The position numbers and the translations under genes are program-made. A stretch of 40,183 nt of DNA, taken from Lacticaseibacillus jixianensis. Its GTDB lineage: Bacteria > Bacillota > Bacilli > Lactobacillales > Lactobacillaceae. This document shows positions 30,202-38,257 of this stretch, in pieces (the stretch's first letter is position 1; the number at the start of each line of letters is the position of its first letter). Under the pieces are notes generated by a model. The model ran no database searches. It had not been told where the DNA came from and saw only the letters and a program-made list of their open reading frames with translations. The DNA is taken from assembly GCF_003946485.1 (NCBI RefSeq), contig NZ_RHOJ01000022.1, positions 1 through 40,183 of the forward strand. The letters are read 5' to 3'.

Positions 30202-31548
30202 ATGGCTGATTCAAAGCAAGGCGGCTTCACCGGCGCCGTTGAGAAATACCTGATGCCGGTCGCCACCAAATTAAGTCAGTTCAAACCACTGATCGCCGTT
30301 CGTGATGGGATCACCACCACCATCCCGCTGATCATTGTCGGATCATTCTTCATGATCCTCGCCAACTTCCCGGTTGCTGCCTGGACCGCATGGATCGGCA
30401 GCGTGACAATGCACGGCGTGACCCTGCTGTCTGTCTTCACTAAGATCACGAACGGGTCGTTTGGCCTGTTAGGGCTGATCGGGAGCTTCGGCATCGCGGC
30501 CAGTTACGCCGAGCAGTACAAGACCGATGGTAAGTCGGCCGGGATCATCGCGGTGGCCTCGTTCTTCGTCGTCACCCCGAGCATTTTCACCGGCGCTAAA
30601 GTGCCCGCTGAAGGCATGCCGTACGATTTTCTGGGCTCCAAGGGCCTGTTCGTCGGCATCCTGATCGGCCTGATCACCGGCTGGCTGTTCCAGTGGTTCA
30701 TTAATCACGATATTCAGGTTCACATGCCCGACACCGTGCCACCGGCAATTGGGAAAAGCTTTTCCGCGCTGATCCCTGGGTTTGCGATCATCACGCTGTT
30801 CGGCGCGCTTTACGCGCTGTTCGCCTGGACCGGTCTGGGCAACATTCACCTGCTCATTATGCACATCCTCGCCAAGCCGCTGGGCCTGCTCGGCGATACG
30901 CTCGGCGGCACCTTGGTCATCACCTTCCTGAACAGTGCGTTCTGGTTCGTGGGGATCCACGGGGCGAACGTCGTCGATAACATTATCCAACCCGTTTGGC
31001 TGATGAACTCAGGCGCCAACCTGAAGCTCGCCCAAGCCGGCCACCTGACGCTGGCGCACGGCGCGCACATCATCACCGAGCCGTTCGTTGATAACTTCGT
31101 CTTCATGGGCGGCGGTGGTGCCACCATCGGCCTGGTCCTGGGTATCGGGATCCTGGTCCTCCTGCACCGCTCCAGCAAGCAGCTGGAAGCCCTGGCGCCG
31201 TTGACCATTGTGCCTGGCCTGTTCAACATCAATGAGCCCACCATGTTCGGGATGCCGATCGTGCTCAACACGACCCTGATCATCCCCTTCATCCTGGCGC
31301 CAATGTTCAACACGCTGACCACGTACTTCGTCATGGCCACCGGGATCGTCCCGCTGACCACCGGGACCATGGTTTCCTGGACCATGCCGCCGCTGATCTC
31401 AGGCTTCCTGACCACCAACAGTCTGGCCGGGTCGTTGATCCAGCTGTTCAACATCGTCATCGATGTCCTGATTTACCTGCCATTCCTGATCACGGTCAAC
31501 CGCGTTCAGCGCGTCGAAGAAGCAGGGGCAGAAGCGAACGCCGCCTAA
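30202..31548 (+). CDS. PTS cellobiose-class EIIC permease
   Basis: A 448-residue PTS membrane permease. KYLMPVATKLSQFKPLIAVRDGITTTIPLIIVGSFFMIL at the start, FNINEPTMFGMPIVLNT (near residue 345) and WTMPPLISGFLTTN are the class hallmarks; ten or so helices are visible. The ribosome binding site is AAAGGAGG. It is divergent from a ROK regulator and followed 41 nt later by a TIM-barrel-like gene. Neither EIIA nor EIIB is adjacent, nor is a glycosidase. The sugar is unknown. Confidence 0.92.
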   Translation: MADSKQGGFTGAVEKYLMPVATKLSQFKPLIAVRDGITTTIPLIIVGSFFMILANFPVAAWTAWIGSVTMHGVTLLSVFTKITNGSFGLLGLIGSFGIAASYAEQYKTDGKSAGIIAVASFFVVTPSIFTGAKVPAEGMPYDFLGSKGLFVGILIGLITGWLFQWFINHDIQVHMPDTVPPAIGKSFSALIPGFAIITLFGALYALFAWTGLGNIHLLIMHILAKPLGLLGDTLGGTLVITFLNSAFWFVGIHGANVVDNIIQPVWLMNSGANLKLAQAGHLTLAHGAHIITEPFVDNFVFMGGGGATIGLVLGIGILVLLHRSSKQLEALAPLTIVPGLFNINEPTMFGMPIVLNTTLIIPFILAPMFNTLTTYFVMATGIVPLTTGTMVSWTMPPLISGFLTTNSLAGSLIQLFNIVIDVLIYLPFLITVNRVQRVEEAGAEANAA

Positions 31549-31589
31549 CAGACGCCGCCCTGCCAAGTTAAAGTGAAAGGAACTTTCTT

Positions 31590-32519
31590 ATGGTTAAACG
31601 TTTGATCAGTACCACTGCCAGCGAAGTGCTCGCCATGAACGGCGCCGAGCTGAAGCAAAGCATCAAGGCCTCCGAAGGCCGCACCGTTCTATCCGAAAAT
31701 GTCGTCCTGACGCCGCCGCAAGACGGGATCACGTACTCCGAAGTTGCTGCCGCGTTCGGCGCCGACCTGATCCTGCTCAACGGCATGGACGTGCTGAACC
31801 CGATCATCCTCGGCCTGTACCCCGGCGAAGACGACCTGGCAACCGCTAAGCCTCGCCACGACGGCGAAAGCATTCACCGCCTGCAAAAGCTGGTCGGCCG
31901 CCCGATCGGGGTCAACCTTGAACCCGTTGACCCGCACGCCGACATGGCAGAAACCCGCCTTGTCATTCCCGAAGGCCGCATGGCGTCCGAGAAGACCTTA
32001 AGCGAGGTCCAGCGCCTTGGCTTCAACTTCGTCTGCCTGACCGGTAACCCCGGCACCGGTGTCACCAACACCCAGATCGCGGCCAACATCAAAGTCGCCA
32101 AGAAGGTCTTCAAGGGCCTGATCATCGCCGGCAAGATGCACGGCGCCGGCGTCAACGAGCCGGTCGTGTCCGTCAAAGCCACCCAGTCCTTCTTGGACGC
32201 CGGTGCGGACGTCATTCTGGTCCCTGCGGTCGGCACGGTGCCTGGCCTGGACGATGACGAGATCAAGCAGATCGTCAAGCTGGCTCACGCTAACGGTGCC
32301 CTGGTCATGAGCACCATCGGCACCTCCCAAGAAGGCTCCGGCGCCAGCTACATCGAGTCCGTCGCGATCCGCAACAAGATCGACGGGGTCGACATCCAGC
32401 ACATCGGGGATGCCGGCTGGGGCGTGGTCCCGCCAACTGAGACCATCTATCCGCTCAGCAAGGCGATCCGCGGCACCCGCCACGCGATCGCCCGCATGGC
32501 GCGGTCGATCAACCGTTAA
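31590..32519 (+). CDS. TIM-barrel-like protein of PTS operons (PEP phosphonomutase-like label)
   Basis: A 309-residue protein commonly found beside cellobiose-class EIIC genes and variously labelled a PEP phosphonomutase or conserved protein. Repeated strand-loop patterns, DLILLNGMD, IGVNLEPVDP, FNFVCLTGNPGTGV, LIIAGKMHGAGV, ADVILVPAVGTVPG, ALVMSTIGTSQEG and VDIQHIGDAGWG, suggest a beta/alpha barrel with active-site loops at the strand ends. AAAGGAA precedes ATG. Its reaction is unknown to me. As it pairs with EIIC, it may act on the incoming sugar phosphate. Family B's second copy follows its stop codon. Confidence 0.75.
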   Translation: MVKRLISTTASEVLAMNGAELKQSIKASEGRTVLSENVVLTPPQDGITYSEVAAAFGADLILLNGMDVLNPIILGLYPGEDDLATAKPRHDGESIHRLQKLVGRPIGVNLEPVDPHADMAETRLVIPEGRMASEKTLSEVQRLGFNFVCLTGNPGTGVTNTQIAANIKVAKKVFKGLIIAGKMHGAGVNEPVVSVKATQSFLDAGADVILVPAVGTVPGLDDDEIKQIVKLAHANGALVMSTIGTSQEGSGASYIESVAIRNKIDGVDIQHIGDAGWGVVPPTETIYPLSKAIRGTRHAIARMARSINR

Positions 32520-32525
32520 CCCAAA

Positions 32526-32671
32526 GGCTGTGACATAAAGCGGTTTTAGCCCAAAGCACAAGTGCCTCCGCTGTGCGATTCGTTTTTAGAATCGTGCTGC
32601 GGAGGCACTTGTCTACGTGGCGTTGCTTTATGAAACGCGACTAGGGCATTTGGTCCTGGTCGCGTTTTTTT
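32526..32671 (+). ncRNA. family B structured 3'-UTR element, copy 2, with terminator
   Basis: Six nt after the stop codon: GGCTGTGACATAAAGCGG and TTTTAGCCCAAAG, then a 14-bp hairpin ACAAGTGCCTCCGC/GCGGAGGCACTTGT (32558-32612) with an inner GATTC/GAATC. CATAAAGC (32534-32541) also pairs with GCTTTATG (32625-32632), enclosing the hairpin. It ends in a rho-independent terminator (AACGCGACTAGG/CCTGGTCGCGTT, 32634-32666, then T7). It shares leader and tail with the copy at 6979. Confidence 0.65.
32634..32671 (+). terminator. rho-independent terminator after the EIIC operon
   Basis: AACGCGACTAGG and CCTGGTCGCGTT form a 12-bp stem with a T-G pair and a loop, followed by TTTTTTT. It ends the family B element. 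Confidence 0.88.
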
Positions 32672-32726
32672 GTCACTGGCGCGCCCGCCGCCATTTACGT
32701 ACAATGGCAGCAAAGGAGGTGTGCTT

Positions 32727-33602
32727 GTGGTCTTTTTAAGCAGCTTCACCCTGCCCGATGAGGACGCCGAGTGGGACTTTTTCATCAAGCAAAAGTCGCG
32801 GGCGTACTCGACCTACTACCCGTTTCAGGTCTTCCCGCAAAAGCACGTGCCGCAGCTCACCTTTGAGCCGATCACCATTTTCTACGGCGATAACGGCTCC
32901 GGCAAATCGACGCTGCTCAACGTGATCGCCGAGAAGCTCAAGCTGGCCCGCGGCACGCTGTACAACCGCTCCAGCTTCGAGGAAGACTACCTCGCACTGT
33001 GCGACTTTGCCCTCGGCGCTCCCGTGCCGGCGGGCTCGGCGGTCATCTCCTCCGACGAGGTCTTCGACGCCATGCTCAGCACCCGCGCCTTGAACCAGCA
33101 GATCGACCGGCGCCGCGACCAGATGTTTGATGACTACCTGGACAACAAGTTTGCCACCTTTCAGTACCATGACCTCAGCGACTTTGACGCGCTGAAAAAG
33201 GTGCTGGAGGCCCGCCGCAAGACCCAGTCCCGCTACGTGCGCGACAACCTAGCCAAGAACGCCCGCGAGTTCTCCAACGGCGAAAGCGCCCTGCAGTTCT
33301 TCAAGGAAAAGCTGCAAGACGAGCGGCTGTACCTGCTGGACGAGCCGGAAAATTCGCTGTCGCCGGCCAACCAGCAGCAGCTGGCGAGTGACCTGACCGA
33401 CCGGGCCCGCTTTTTCGGCAACCAGTTCGTCATCGCGACGCACTCGCCGTTCCTGCTGGCGCTGCCGCACGCAAAGATCTACGACCTGGACCGGGTGCCG
33501 GTCGCACCGGCCCGCTGGCAGGACCTGCCGGAGGTGCAGACCTACGCGCAGTTTTTCGCTGACCACGCCAGTGAATTCAGAAAGGAGCCGCCCCATGACT
33601 GA
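32727..33602 (+). CDS. AAA family ATPase (RecF/SMC-like)
   Basis: A 291-residue ATPase. Walker A GDNGSGKST has Lys60; Walker B is LYLLDEPEN (near residue 222), preceded by the signature NGESALQFF, and the switch histidine is in ATHSPFLL. GTG 32727 is chosen because AAAGGAGGTG lies 7 nt upstream. It resembles soluble AAA ATPases without a membrane partner, of the type seen in repair or antiphage genes. Its stop overlaps the next gene by 8 nt. No nuclease domain or neighbour is seen, so a defence role is only a possibility. Confidence 0.85.
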   Translation: MVFLSSFTLPDEDAEWDFFIKQKSRAYSTYYPFQVFPQKHVPQLTFEPITIFYGDNGSGKSTLLNVIAEKLKLARGTLYNRSSFEEDYLALCDFALGAPVPAGSAVISSDEVFDAMLSTRALNQQIDRRRDQMFDDYLDNKFATFQYHDLSDFDALKKVLEARRKTQSRYVRDNLAKNAREFSNGESALQFFKEKLQDERLYLLDEPENSLSPANQQQLASDLTDRARFFGNQFVIATHSPFLLALPHAKIYDLDRVPVAPARWQDLPEVQTYAQFFADHASEFRKEPPHD

Positions 33603-34203
33603 GATCACCGATTACATTGACGGCGCGGCCCCCGCGGCCCAGCCGCAGCTGCGGGCCATGTACCAGTTACTACGCAAGCTGCTGCCGAATGTGCAGGAAA
33701 AGATCAGCTACGCCAAACCGACCTTTTACGAACCGGGCCGGGACCTGGTCTACTTCGGCGCCAATGCCCACGACATTGCCCTGTACCCGACCAGCGGACC
33801 GCTGGCGGCCATTGCGCCGGCCAAGATCGCGCCGTATCTGCACTCCAAGGGGGCCATTCGGTTTCCCTTCGACCAGCCGCTGCCGGAAGACTTGATCGCC
33901 GAGCTGGTGGCGCTTCGCCTCGGAGGTGCCGCTCCGGCCGCGCCGAAACGCCGCCCCGCCGTGCCGGTGCCCGCGGCGATTGCCCAGGCGCTGCAAGCGG
34001 CTGGCGTCGCCGCTGCGTACGCCGCTCGCCCCCAGTACCAGCGCACCGATTACCTCAACTGGATCGCCCAGGCCAAGCGCCCCGCGACTAAGGCCAAGCG
34101 CCAGGCGCAGATGCTGGCGGAGCTGAAGGCCGGGGATCTATACATGAAAATGGCCTGGCATCCCCGTAAGAAGGGGGACCAGACCACACCAAAGTCGCCG
34201 TAA
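33595..34203 (+). CDS. DUF1801 / YdeI-OmdA fusion protein
   Basis: A 202-residue protein with two domains. Residues 1-108 match DUF1801 (YdhG/Fra, frataxin-like fold): IDGAAPAAQPQLRAMYQLLRKLLPNVQEKISYAKPTF and the SKGAIRFPFDQPLP end. Residues 125-190 match the YdeI/OmpD-associated domain, with DYLNWIAQAKRPATKAKRQAQMLAELKAG. A proline/alanine-rich linker joins them. ATG 33595 overlaps the ATPase stop by 8 nt and AAGGAG lies 8 nt upstream, so the two are coupled. Iron handling is suggested for some DUF1801 members but is not shown here. Confidence 0.85.
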   Translation: MTEITDYIDGAAPAAQPQLRAMYQLLRKLLPNVQEKISYAKPTFYEPGRDLVYFGANAHDIALYPTSGPLAAIAPAKIAPYLHSKGAIRFPFDQPLPEDLIAELVALRLGGAAPAAPKRRPAVPVPAAIAQALQAAGVAAAYAARPQYQRTDYLNWIAQAKRPATKAKRQAQMLAELKAGDLYMKMAWHPRKKGDQTTPKSP

Positions 34204-34219
34204 TATTGGCGGCTTTTTT
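34191..34219 (+). terminator. terminator overlapping the stop codon
   Basis: AAAGTCGCC and GGCGGCTTT form a 9-bp stem with a T-G pair, followed by a T run. The loop holds the stop codon TAA of the DUF1801-OmdA gene. Confidence 0.75.
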
Positions 34220-34235
34220 CAGCTGACGGCGGGCC

Positions 34236-36200
34236 TCAGCGCTCAGCCGTCATCGCCGCCAGTTCCGCCTTCGTGTACCGGTACGGCACGTGGGCCGCGG
34301 CGGGGACGTCCTGCCAGGCGACCGGGTAGCCGGCGCCGTGCGCGCAGAACACCGAGCCCGGCAGGTTGGCCGTGTCGCCAATCTCGGTGTAGCCGAGCGC
34401 TTGAATCACCTCATCCGCGTTGTGACACGGCCGGTAGCCGGCGACCAGCAGCTCCAGCTGACCCTGGCCGTGCGTGTACGTGCTGACGGTCTGGCCGTAG
34501 TCCTGCATCGCCGCCACCGGGGCAAAGCCGGTCAGCGTGACGCTGCCGTTGCGGTCCGGCAGCGTCGGTGGGGCCATTGTCCCGGCCATGCGGTCGACGT
34601 CGGCCATCGCGCGCCCGACCTGGTCTTGGGCCACCACGAGGCGAAAACTGTACCACGGCTCGAGCAGCAGGTCGCCGCCGGTCTGCTTCAGCTCCATCAG
34701 GCCCTGCCGCACCGCGCGCCACGTGGCCTCACGAAAATCGCCGCCCACGGTGTGGACATTGCTGCCGCGGCCGCCGACCAGCGTGATTTTGACGTCCGTG
34801 AGCGGTGCGCCGGTGAGCACGCCGATGTGCTGCTTGGCCTGAAGGCTGGTCAACACCAGGTGCTGCCAGTTTTTGCTCAGGGCTTCAACCGGCAAGTCAC
34901 TGGCGTAAGTCACCCCGCTGCCGCGCGGCGCCGGCTGCAGCAGCAGGTGCACCTCGGCGTAGTGGCGCAGCGGCTCAAAGTGGCCGACGCCCTCCACCGC
35001 CTGGGTGATGGTCTCCTGGTACAAAATGCTGCCCGTGCCAAACGCGACGTGCAGGTCAAAGCGCTGGGCCAGCAGCTGAGTCAAGATCTCCAGCTGCACC
35101 TTGCCCATGATCGCCACGCGCAGCTCCTGCAGCCGCTCGTTCCACGTCACCTTCAAGGCGGGATCCTCGTCCTCCAGCCGGCGCAGCGCCGTCAAGCAGG
35201 CCCGGGGGTCTTCTTTCTGCGGGTCCAGCTGGTAGGTCATGACCGGCTGCATCACCGGGCGCTGGGCGTCAGGCTCACCGCCCAGCCCCATGCCGGGGTG
35301 CGTGTCCTTCAGGCCGGGGATCGCGCAGACCTGCCCCGCCACGACTTCTTGGACCACCGCGTATTTTTCCCCGTTGTAGAGGCGCAGCTGGTTGACCTTC
35401 TGCTCGCCGATCAAGAGCTGCTTGGGCTTGAGACTGCTCCCGGTCACGCGCAGCCAGGTCAGCCGCTCATCCTTATCGTCGTAGGAGATCTTGAACACCC
35501 GCGCGCCAAAAGTAGCGGCAGCCTGGCGCTCCTGCGTCCAGCGCGCCAGCCCGGCCAGCAAGTCATCAATGCCCTGCAGCTTCAGCCCCGCACCAAAATA
35601 TACCGGCGTCACCTTGCGCGCGGCGATCAGCTGGCGAATCGTGCCGGCGCTCAGCTGCCCGGTCGCCGAAAGCTCGTCCAAGGCCGCATCGTCCTGCAGC
35701 GCGATGGCCTCGCGCTGGTCTGCGTTCAGGTCGGCAAAGGCAATGCAGCCGTCGCCGAACGCCCCTTGCAGCTGGTCCAGCACCTGGGCCTGGTCGGCGC
35801 CTGGGACGTCCATTTTATTCACAAAAATGAACGCCGGCACCTGGTAGCGGGCCAGCAGGCGCCACAGCGTGCGGGTGTAGCCCGGGATGCCATCGGTCGC
35901 CGACACCACCAGCACCGCGTAGTCGAGCACCGGCAGCACCTGCTCGGTCGCACTGGCGAAGTCCACGTGCCCCGGGGTGTCCAGTAAGGTCAGCTCAAGG
36001 TCTTGGTACAGGAGCTTGGCCTCGTGCGAGAAGATCGTGATCCCGCGCGCCTTTTCCAGGGCGTCTGAGTCCAAAAAAGCGTCCCCTGCGTCCACGCGGC
36101 CGAGCTGGCGCAGCGCGCCGGTCTTGTATAGTAGCGCCTCTGAGAGCGTCGTTTTCCCGGCATCAACGTGCGCGATGATGCCCGCCGTGATTTTCTTCAT
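34236..36200 (-). CDS. TetM/EF-G-like ribosomal GTPase, probably not a resistance determinant
   Basis: A 654-residue translational GTPase with the layout of tetracycline ribosomal protection proteins. G1 is AHVDAGKTT, G2 the ARGITI region, G3 DTPGHVDF and G4 NKMD, followed by EF-G-like domains II-V. The C-terminus (LLEPWYSFRLVVAQ, FTPVAAMQDYGQTVSTYTHGQGQ-like) aligns with TetM. The domain IV loop that carries YSPVST and displaces tetracycline in TetM reads GSNVHT here. A housekeeping or stress-linked ribosome role is more likely than resistance. ATG 36200 follows GGAGGC. It is convergent with the preceding gene. Confidence 0.82.
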   Translation of the reverse strand: MKKITAGIIAHVDAGKTTLSEALLYKTGALRQLGRVDAGDAFLDSDALEKARGITIFSHEAKLLYQDLELTLLDTPGHVDFASATEQVLPVLDYAVLVVSATDGIPGYTRTLWRLLARYQVPAFIFVNKMDVPGADQAQVLDQLQGAFGDGCIAFADLNADQREAIALQDDAALDELSATGQLSAGTIRQLIAARKVTPVYFGAGLKLQGIDDLLAGLARWTQERQAAATFGARVFKISYDDKDERLTWLRVTGSSLKPKQLLIGEQKVNQLRLYNGEKYAVVQEVVAGQVCAIPGLKDTHPGMGLGGEPDAQRPVMQPVMTYQLDPQKEDPRACLTALRRLEDEDPALKVTWNERLQELRVAIMGKVQLEILTQLLAQRFDLHVAFGTGSILYQETITQAVEGVGHFEPLRHYAEVHLLLQPAPRGSGVTYASDLPVEALSKNWQHLVLTSLQAKQHIGVLTGAPLTDVKITLVGGRGSNVHTVGGDFREATWRAVRQGLMELKQTGGDLLLEPWYSFRLVVAQDQVGRAMADVDRMAGTMAPPTLPDRNGSVTLTGFAPVAAMQDYGQTVSTYTHGQGQLELLVAGYRPCHNADEVIQALGYTEIGDTANLPGSVFCAHGAGYPVAWQDVPAAAHVPYRYTKAELAAMTAER

Positions 36201-36281
36201 CAGATTGCCTCCAAAAGAACTGCTGGTTCTAGTTTAGCGCAAGTCAAGGCGTGAGGGCCATGCGCCAGCCAGGCGGGCCGG

Positions 36282-37037
36282 CTAATGCCGCGCCTGACCG
36301 GCGATGCGCGCCGCTTTGCCCACCCTGGTCGTCAGCCATCGGTGCAGCGTCTTGGCAACGGCCCGCTGCTGGGCGGCGTTGGTCACGGGACTGGTTCCAT
36401 CCCCGGCCTGCTTCCCGTAGCTGCCAAACCCGGCGTGGTTGCCCGAGAGCGTGACGAACTGCGCCTGAGCGGGCAGGTTGGCCTTGGCCTTGCGGTAGGC
36501 GGACCAGTTCAGCACCCGGTCGTGGTCGGCAACCGCGGCAAGCACCGGCACTCCCCGCTTGGTCAGCCGCCCCTTTGTATCCGCGTAACTGGCCAGGAAA
36601 AAGACCCCGGCCAGCCGCTTGGTTCGGTGCGCCTTGGCGTAGCGCGCGGCCATCACGCCGCCCAGCGAATGGCCGCCGATGACCACGGGCCCCTTGGTGG
36701 CCCGCAGCACCTGGTCTGCCTTGTTGCCGCTGAGCACGGCCAAGTTCAGCGGAAACTGCACGATATAAACGGTGGTGCCGGCCTCAGCCAACTGCTTGGC
36801 CCAGATGCTGTAGCTGGCGGGGGCGACCAGGGCGCCGGGATAGAAGATCACGCTCGCGCCGGCGGGCCGCTTGGCCTTGAACGCCAGCCCGTAGTCGGTG
36901 CGCACGGCCGCCCGACTCGCCCGCACGGCCGCCGGGGTGGGCTGGTGCGTGTTGGCCTGGAGTGCGCCCCACCCGGCCGCCAGCAGCACCAGCAGTCCGA
37001 CCAGCAAGCCGAGCCAAATTTTCGTTCTCCGTTTCAC
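36282..37037 (-). CDS. membrane-anchored alpha/beta hydrolase
   Basis: A 251-residue hydrolase with an N-terminal membrane anchor or uncleaved signal, residues 7-28 (WLGLLVGLLVLLAAGWGALQA) after KRRTK, so the domain is outside the cell. The fold shows FYPGALV (oxyanion loop, near residue 66), nucleophile Ser124 in GHSLGG, aspartate in VADHDRVLNW and histidine in SGNHAGFG. This pattern is that of the alpha/beta hydrolase 5 group, which acts on esters. The start is GTG 37037 after GGGAGGC. A TATAAT box at 37089 provides a promoter. The substrate is unknown. Confidence 0.88.
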   Translation of the reverse strand: MKRRTKIWLGLLVGLLVLLAAGWGALQANTHQPTPAAVRASRAAVRTDYGLAFKAKRPAGASVIFYPGALVAPASYSIWAKQLAEAGTTVYIVQFPLNLAVLSGNKADQVLRATKGPVVIGGHSLGGVMAARYAKAHRTKRLAGVFFLASYADTKGRLTKRGVPVLAAVADHDRVLNWSAYRKAKANLPAQAQFVTLSGNHAGFGSYGKQAGDGTSPVTNAAQQRAVAKTLHRWLTTRVGKAARIAGQARH

Positions 37038-37088
37038 GTCTCGTGCCTCCCCGCGGCGGCCTTTGTTCAGCCCGCCGCACTTACGCTA

Positions 37089-37094
37089 ATTATA
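37089..37094 (-). promoter_or_regulatory. -10 box of the alpha/beta hydrolase gene
   Basis: On the minus strand a perfect TATAAT lies about 52 nt before the start; no good -35 box is visible. Confidence 0.5.
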
Positions 37095-37142
37095 CCCGGT
37101 TTGCCCAGCGCTTTGACCCCGCGAAAAAACGCCGCCAACCAC

Positions 37143-37171
37143 TTGCTTTTCGCCTAGGGGCCGGGTAAGAT
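37143..37171 (+). promoter_or_regulatory. promoter of the LLM oxidoreductase operon
   Basis: TTGCTT (37143-37148), 17 nt, TAAGAT (37166-37171). A palindromic operator follows at 37178. Confidence 0.6.
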
Positions 37172-37177
37172 GTGATT

Positions 37178-37197
37178 GTACTTACAAATAGTAAGCA
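37178..37197 (+). promoter_or_regulatory. HxlR/YodB-like operator
   Basis: CTTAC-AAATA-GTAAG is a perfect inverted repeat with flanking GTA and CA. It overlaps the expected transcription start. Redox-sensing HxlR-type regulators bind TACTTAC/GTAAGTA-like sites. No such regulator gene is in the window. Confidence 0.55.
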
Positions 37198-37212
37198 ATA
37201 GGAGGCACAACA

Positions 37213-38256
37213 ATGACAGCGACTAACTACGAATTCGGCCTGGACACGTTCGGCGACCTGGCCTTTCACGACGATGGCACCGCGCTGGACGGCGGCGAGA
37301 CCCTGCGCCAGGTGATCAAGGAGGCCAAGTTGGCCGATGATCTGGGCATTTACCGCATCGCCCTTGGCGAACACCACCGGCCGGAGTTTGCAATCTCCAG
37401 CCCCGAGGTCGTCCTTGGGGCCATGGCGACGGTGACTAACCAGATCAAGCTGGGCACGGCGGTGACCGTGCTGTCCTCCGATGATCCGGTGCGGGTCTTT
37501 GAGCGTTTTTCCACCCTGCATGGCCTGAGCCACGGCCGCGAGGAGATCATGCTGGGTCGCGGGTCCTTCACCGAGTCCTTCCCGCTGTTTGGCTTCAACC
37601 TGGAGGACTACAACAGCCTGTTCGAGGAAAAAATCGCGATGTGGCAGAAGCTCCTGGAAGGCAAGCCGATGAACTGGACCGGCAAGTACACTCAGAAGCT
37701 GACCGACACCACGGTGTACCCGCGGCTGCCGCAGGGTGAGACCATTGCGACCTCGCTGGCCGTTGGCGGCTCCCCCGAGTCGATCATCCGCGCCGTGGCC
37801 TACGACATTCCGGTCGTTATTGCCATCATCGGCGGCGAACCGATCCGCTTCCGCCCTTACGTGGACCTGTACAAGAAGGCCGCCGCGCAGTTCAAAAAGC
37901 CAGAGCGCCCGCTCGGCATGCACGCCCACGGCATCATTTTGGACGATGAGGCCGAGGCCGTGGAAGTTGGCTTCAAGTACATCAAGGCGGAGATGGACCG
38001 CATCGGCATCGACCGCGGCTGGGCCCCCATGACCCGCGATCGCTTCGAGTTCGAGATCGACAAGGGCTCCTACTACGTCGGCACGCCGGAGCAGGTCGCT
38101 CAGAAAATTGCCCGCAACATGAAGGCGCTGGACATGAAGCGGTTCGACCTCGTGTACGGCACCGGCGGCCAGCTGCTTAGCCAGCGTGAGGCCACGATCC
38201 GCAACTTTGGCGAGCGCGTGATCCCGCGGGTCAAAGAACTGCTGGGAGGCGAGTAG
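37213..38256 (+). CDS. LLM class flavin-dependent oxidoreductase
   Basis: A 347-residue luciferase-like (LLM) beta/alpha-barrel monooxygenase or reductase that uses FMN or a related flavin. GEHHRPEFAISSP (near residues 55-67), IKLGTAVTVLSSDDPVRVFERFSTLHGLS and GRGSFTESFPLFG form the flavin site. DTTVYPRLPQ and VGTPEQVAQKI complete the family. The ribosome binding site is AATAGGAGG. It is directly followed, at one base, by an F420-reductase-like gene, so the two probably work together. The substrate is unknown. Confidence 0.9.
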   Translation: MTATNYEFGLDTFGDLAFHDDGTALDGGETLRQVIKEAKLADDLGIYRIALGEHHRPEFAISSPEVVLGAMATVTNQIKLGTAVTVLSSDDPVRVFERFSTLHGLSHGREEIMLGRGSFTESFPLFGFNLEDYNSLFEEKIAMWQKLLEGKPMNWTGKYTQKLTDTTVYPRLPQGETIATSLAVGGSPESIIRAVAYDIPVVIAIIGGEPIRFRPYVDLYKKAAAQFKKPERPLGMHAHGIILDDEAEAVEVGFKYIKAEMDRIGIDRGWAPMTRDRFEFEIDKGSYYVGTPEQVAQKIARNMKALDMKRFDLVYGTGGQLLSQREATIRNFGERVIPRVKELLGGE

Positions 38257-38257
38257 A

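Noticed and set aside
34290-35987. A 565-codon plus-strand open frame opposite the TetM-like gene
   Set aside because: It is antisense to a clear GTPase gene and has low-complexity, His/Arg/Gln-rich composition and no ribosome binding site. Long shadow frames are expected at this GC content.
34236-36200. Tetracycline resistance gene
   Set aside because: The overall fold fits, but the YSPVST loop is replaced, so the resistance label was not used.
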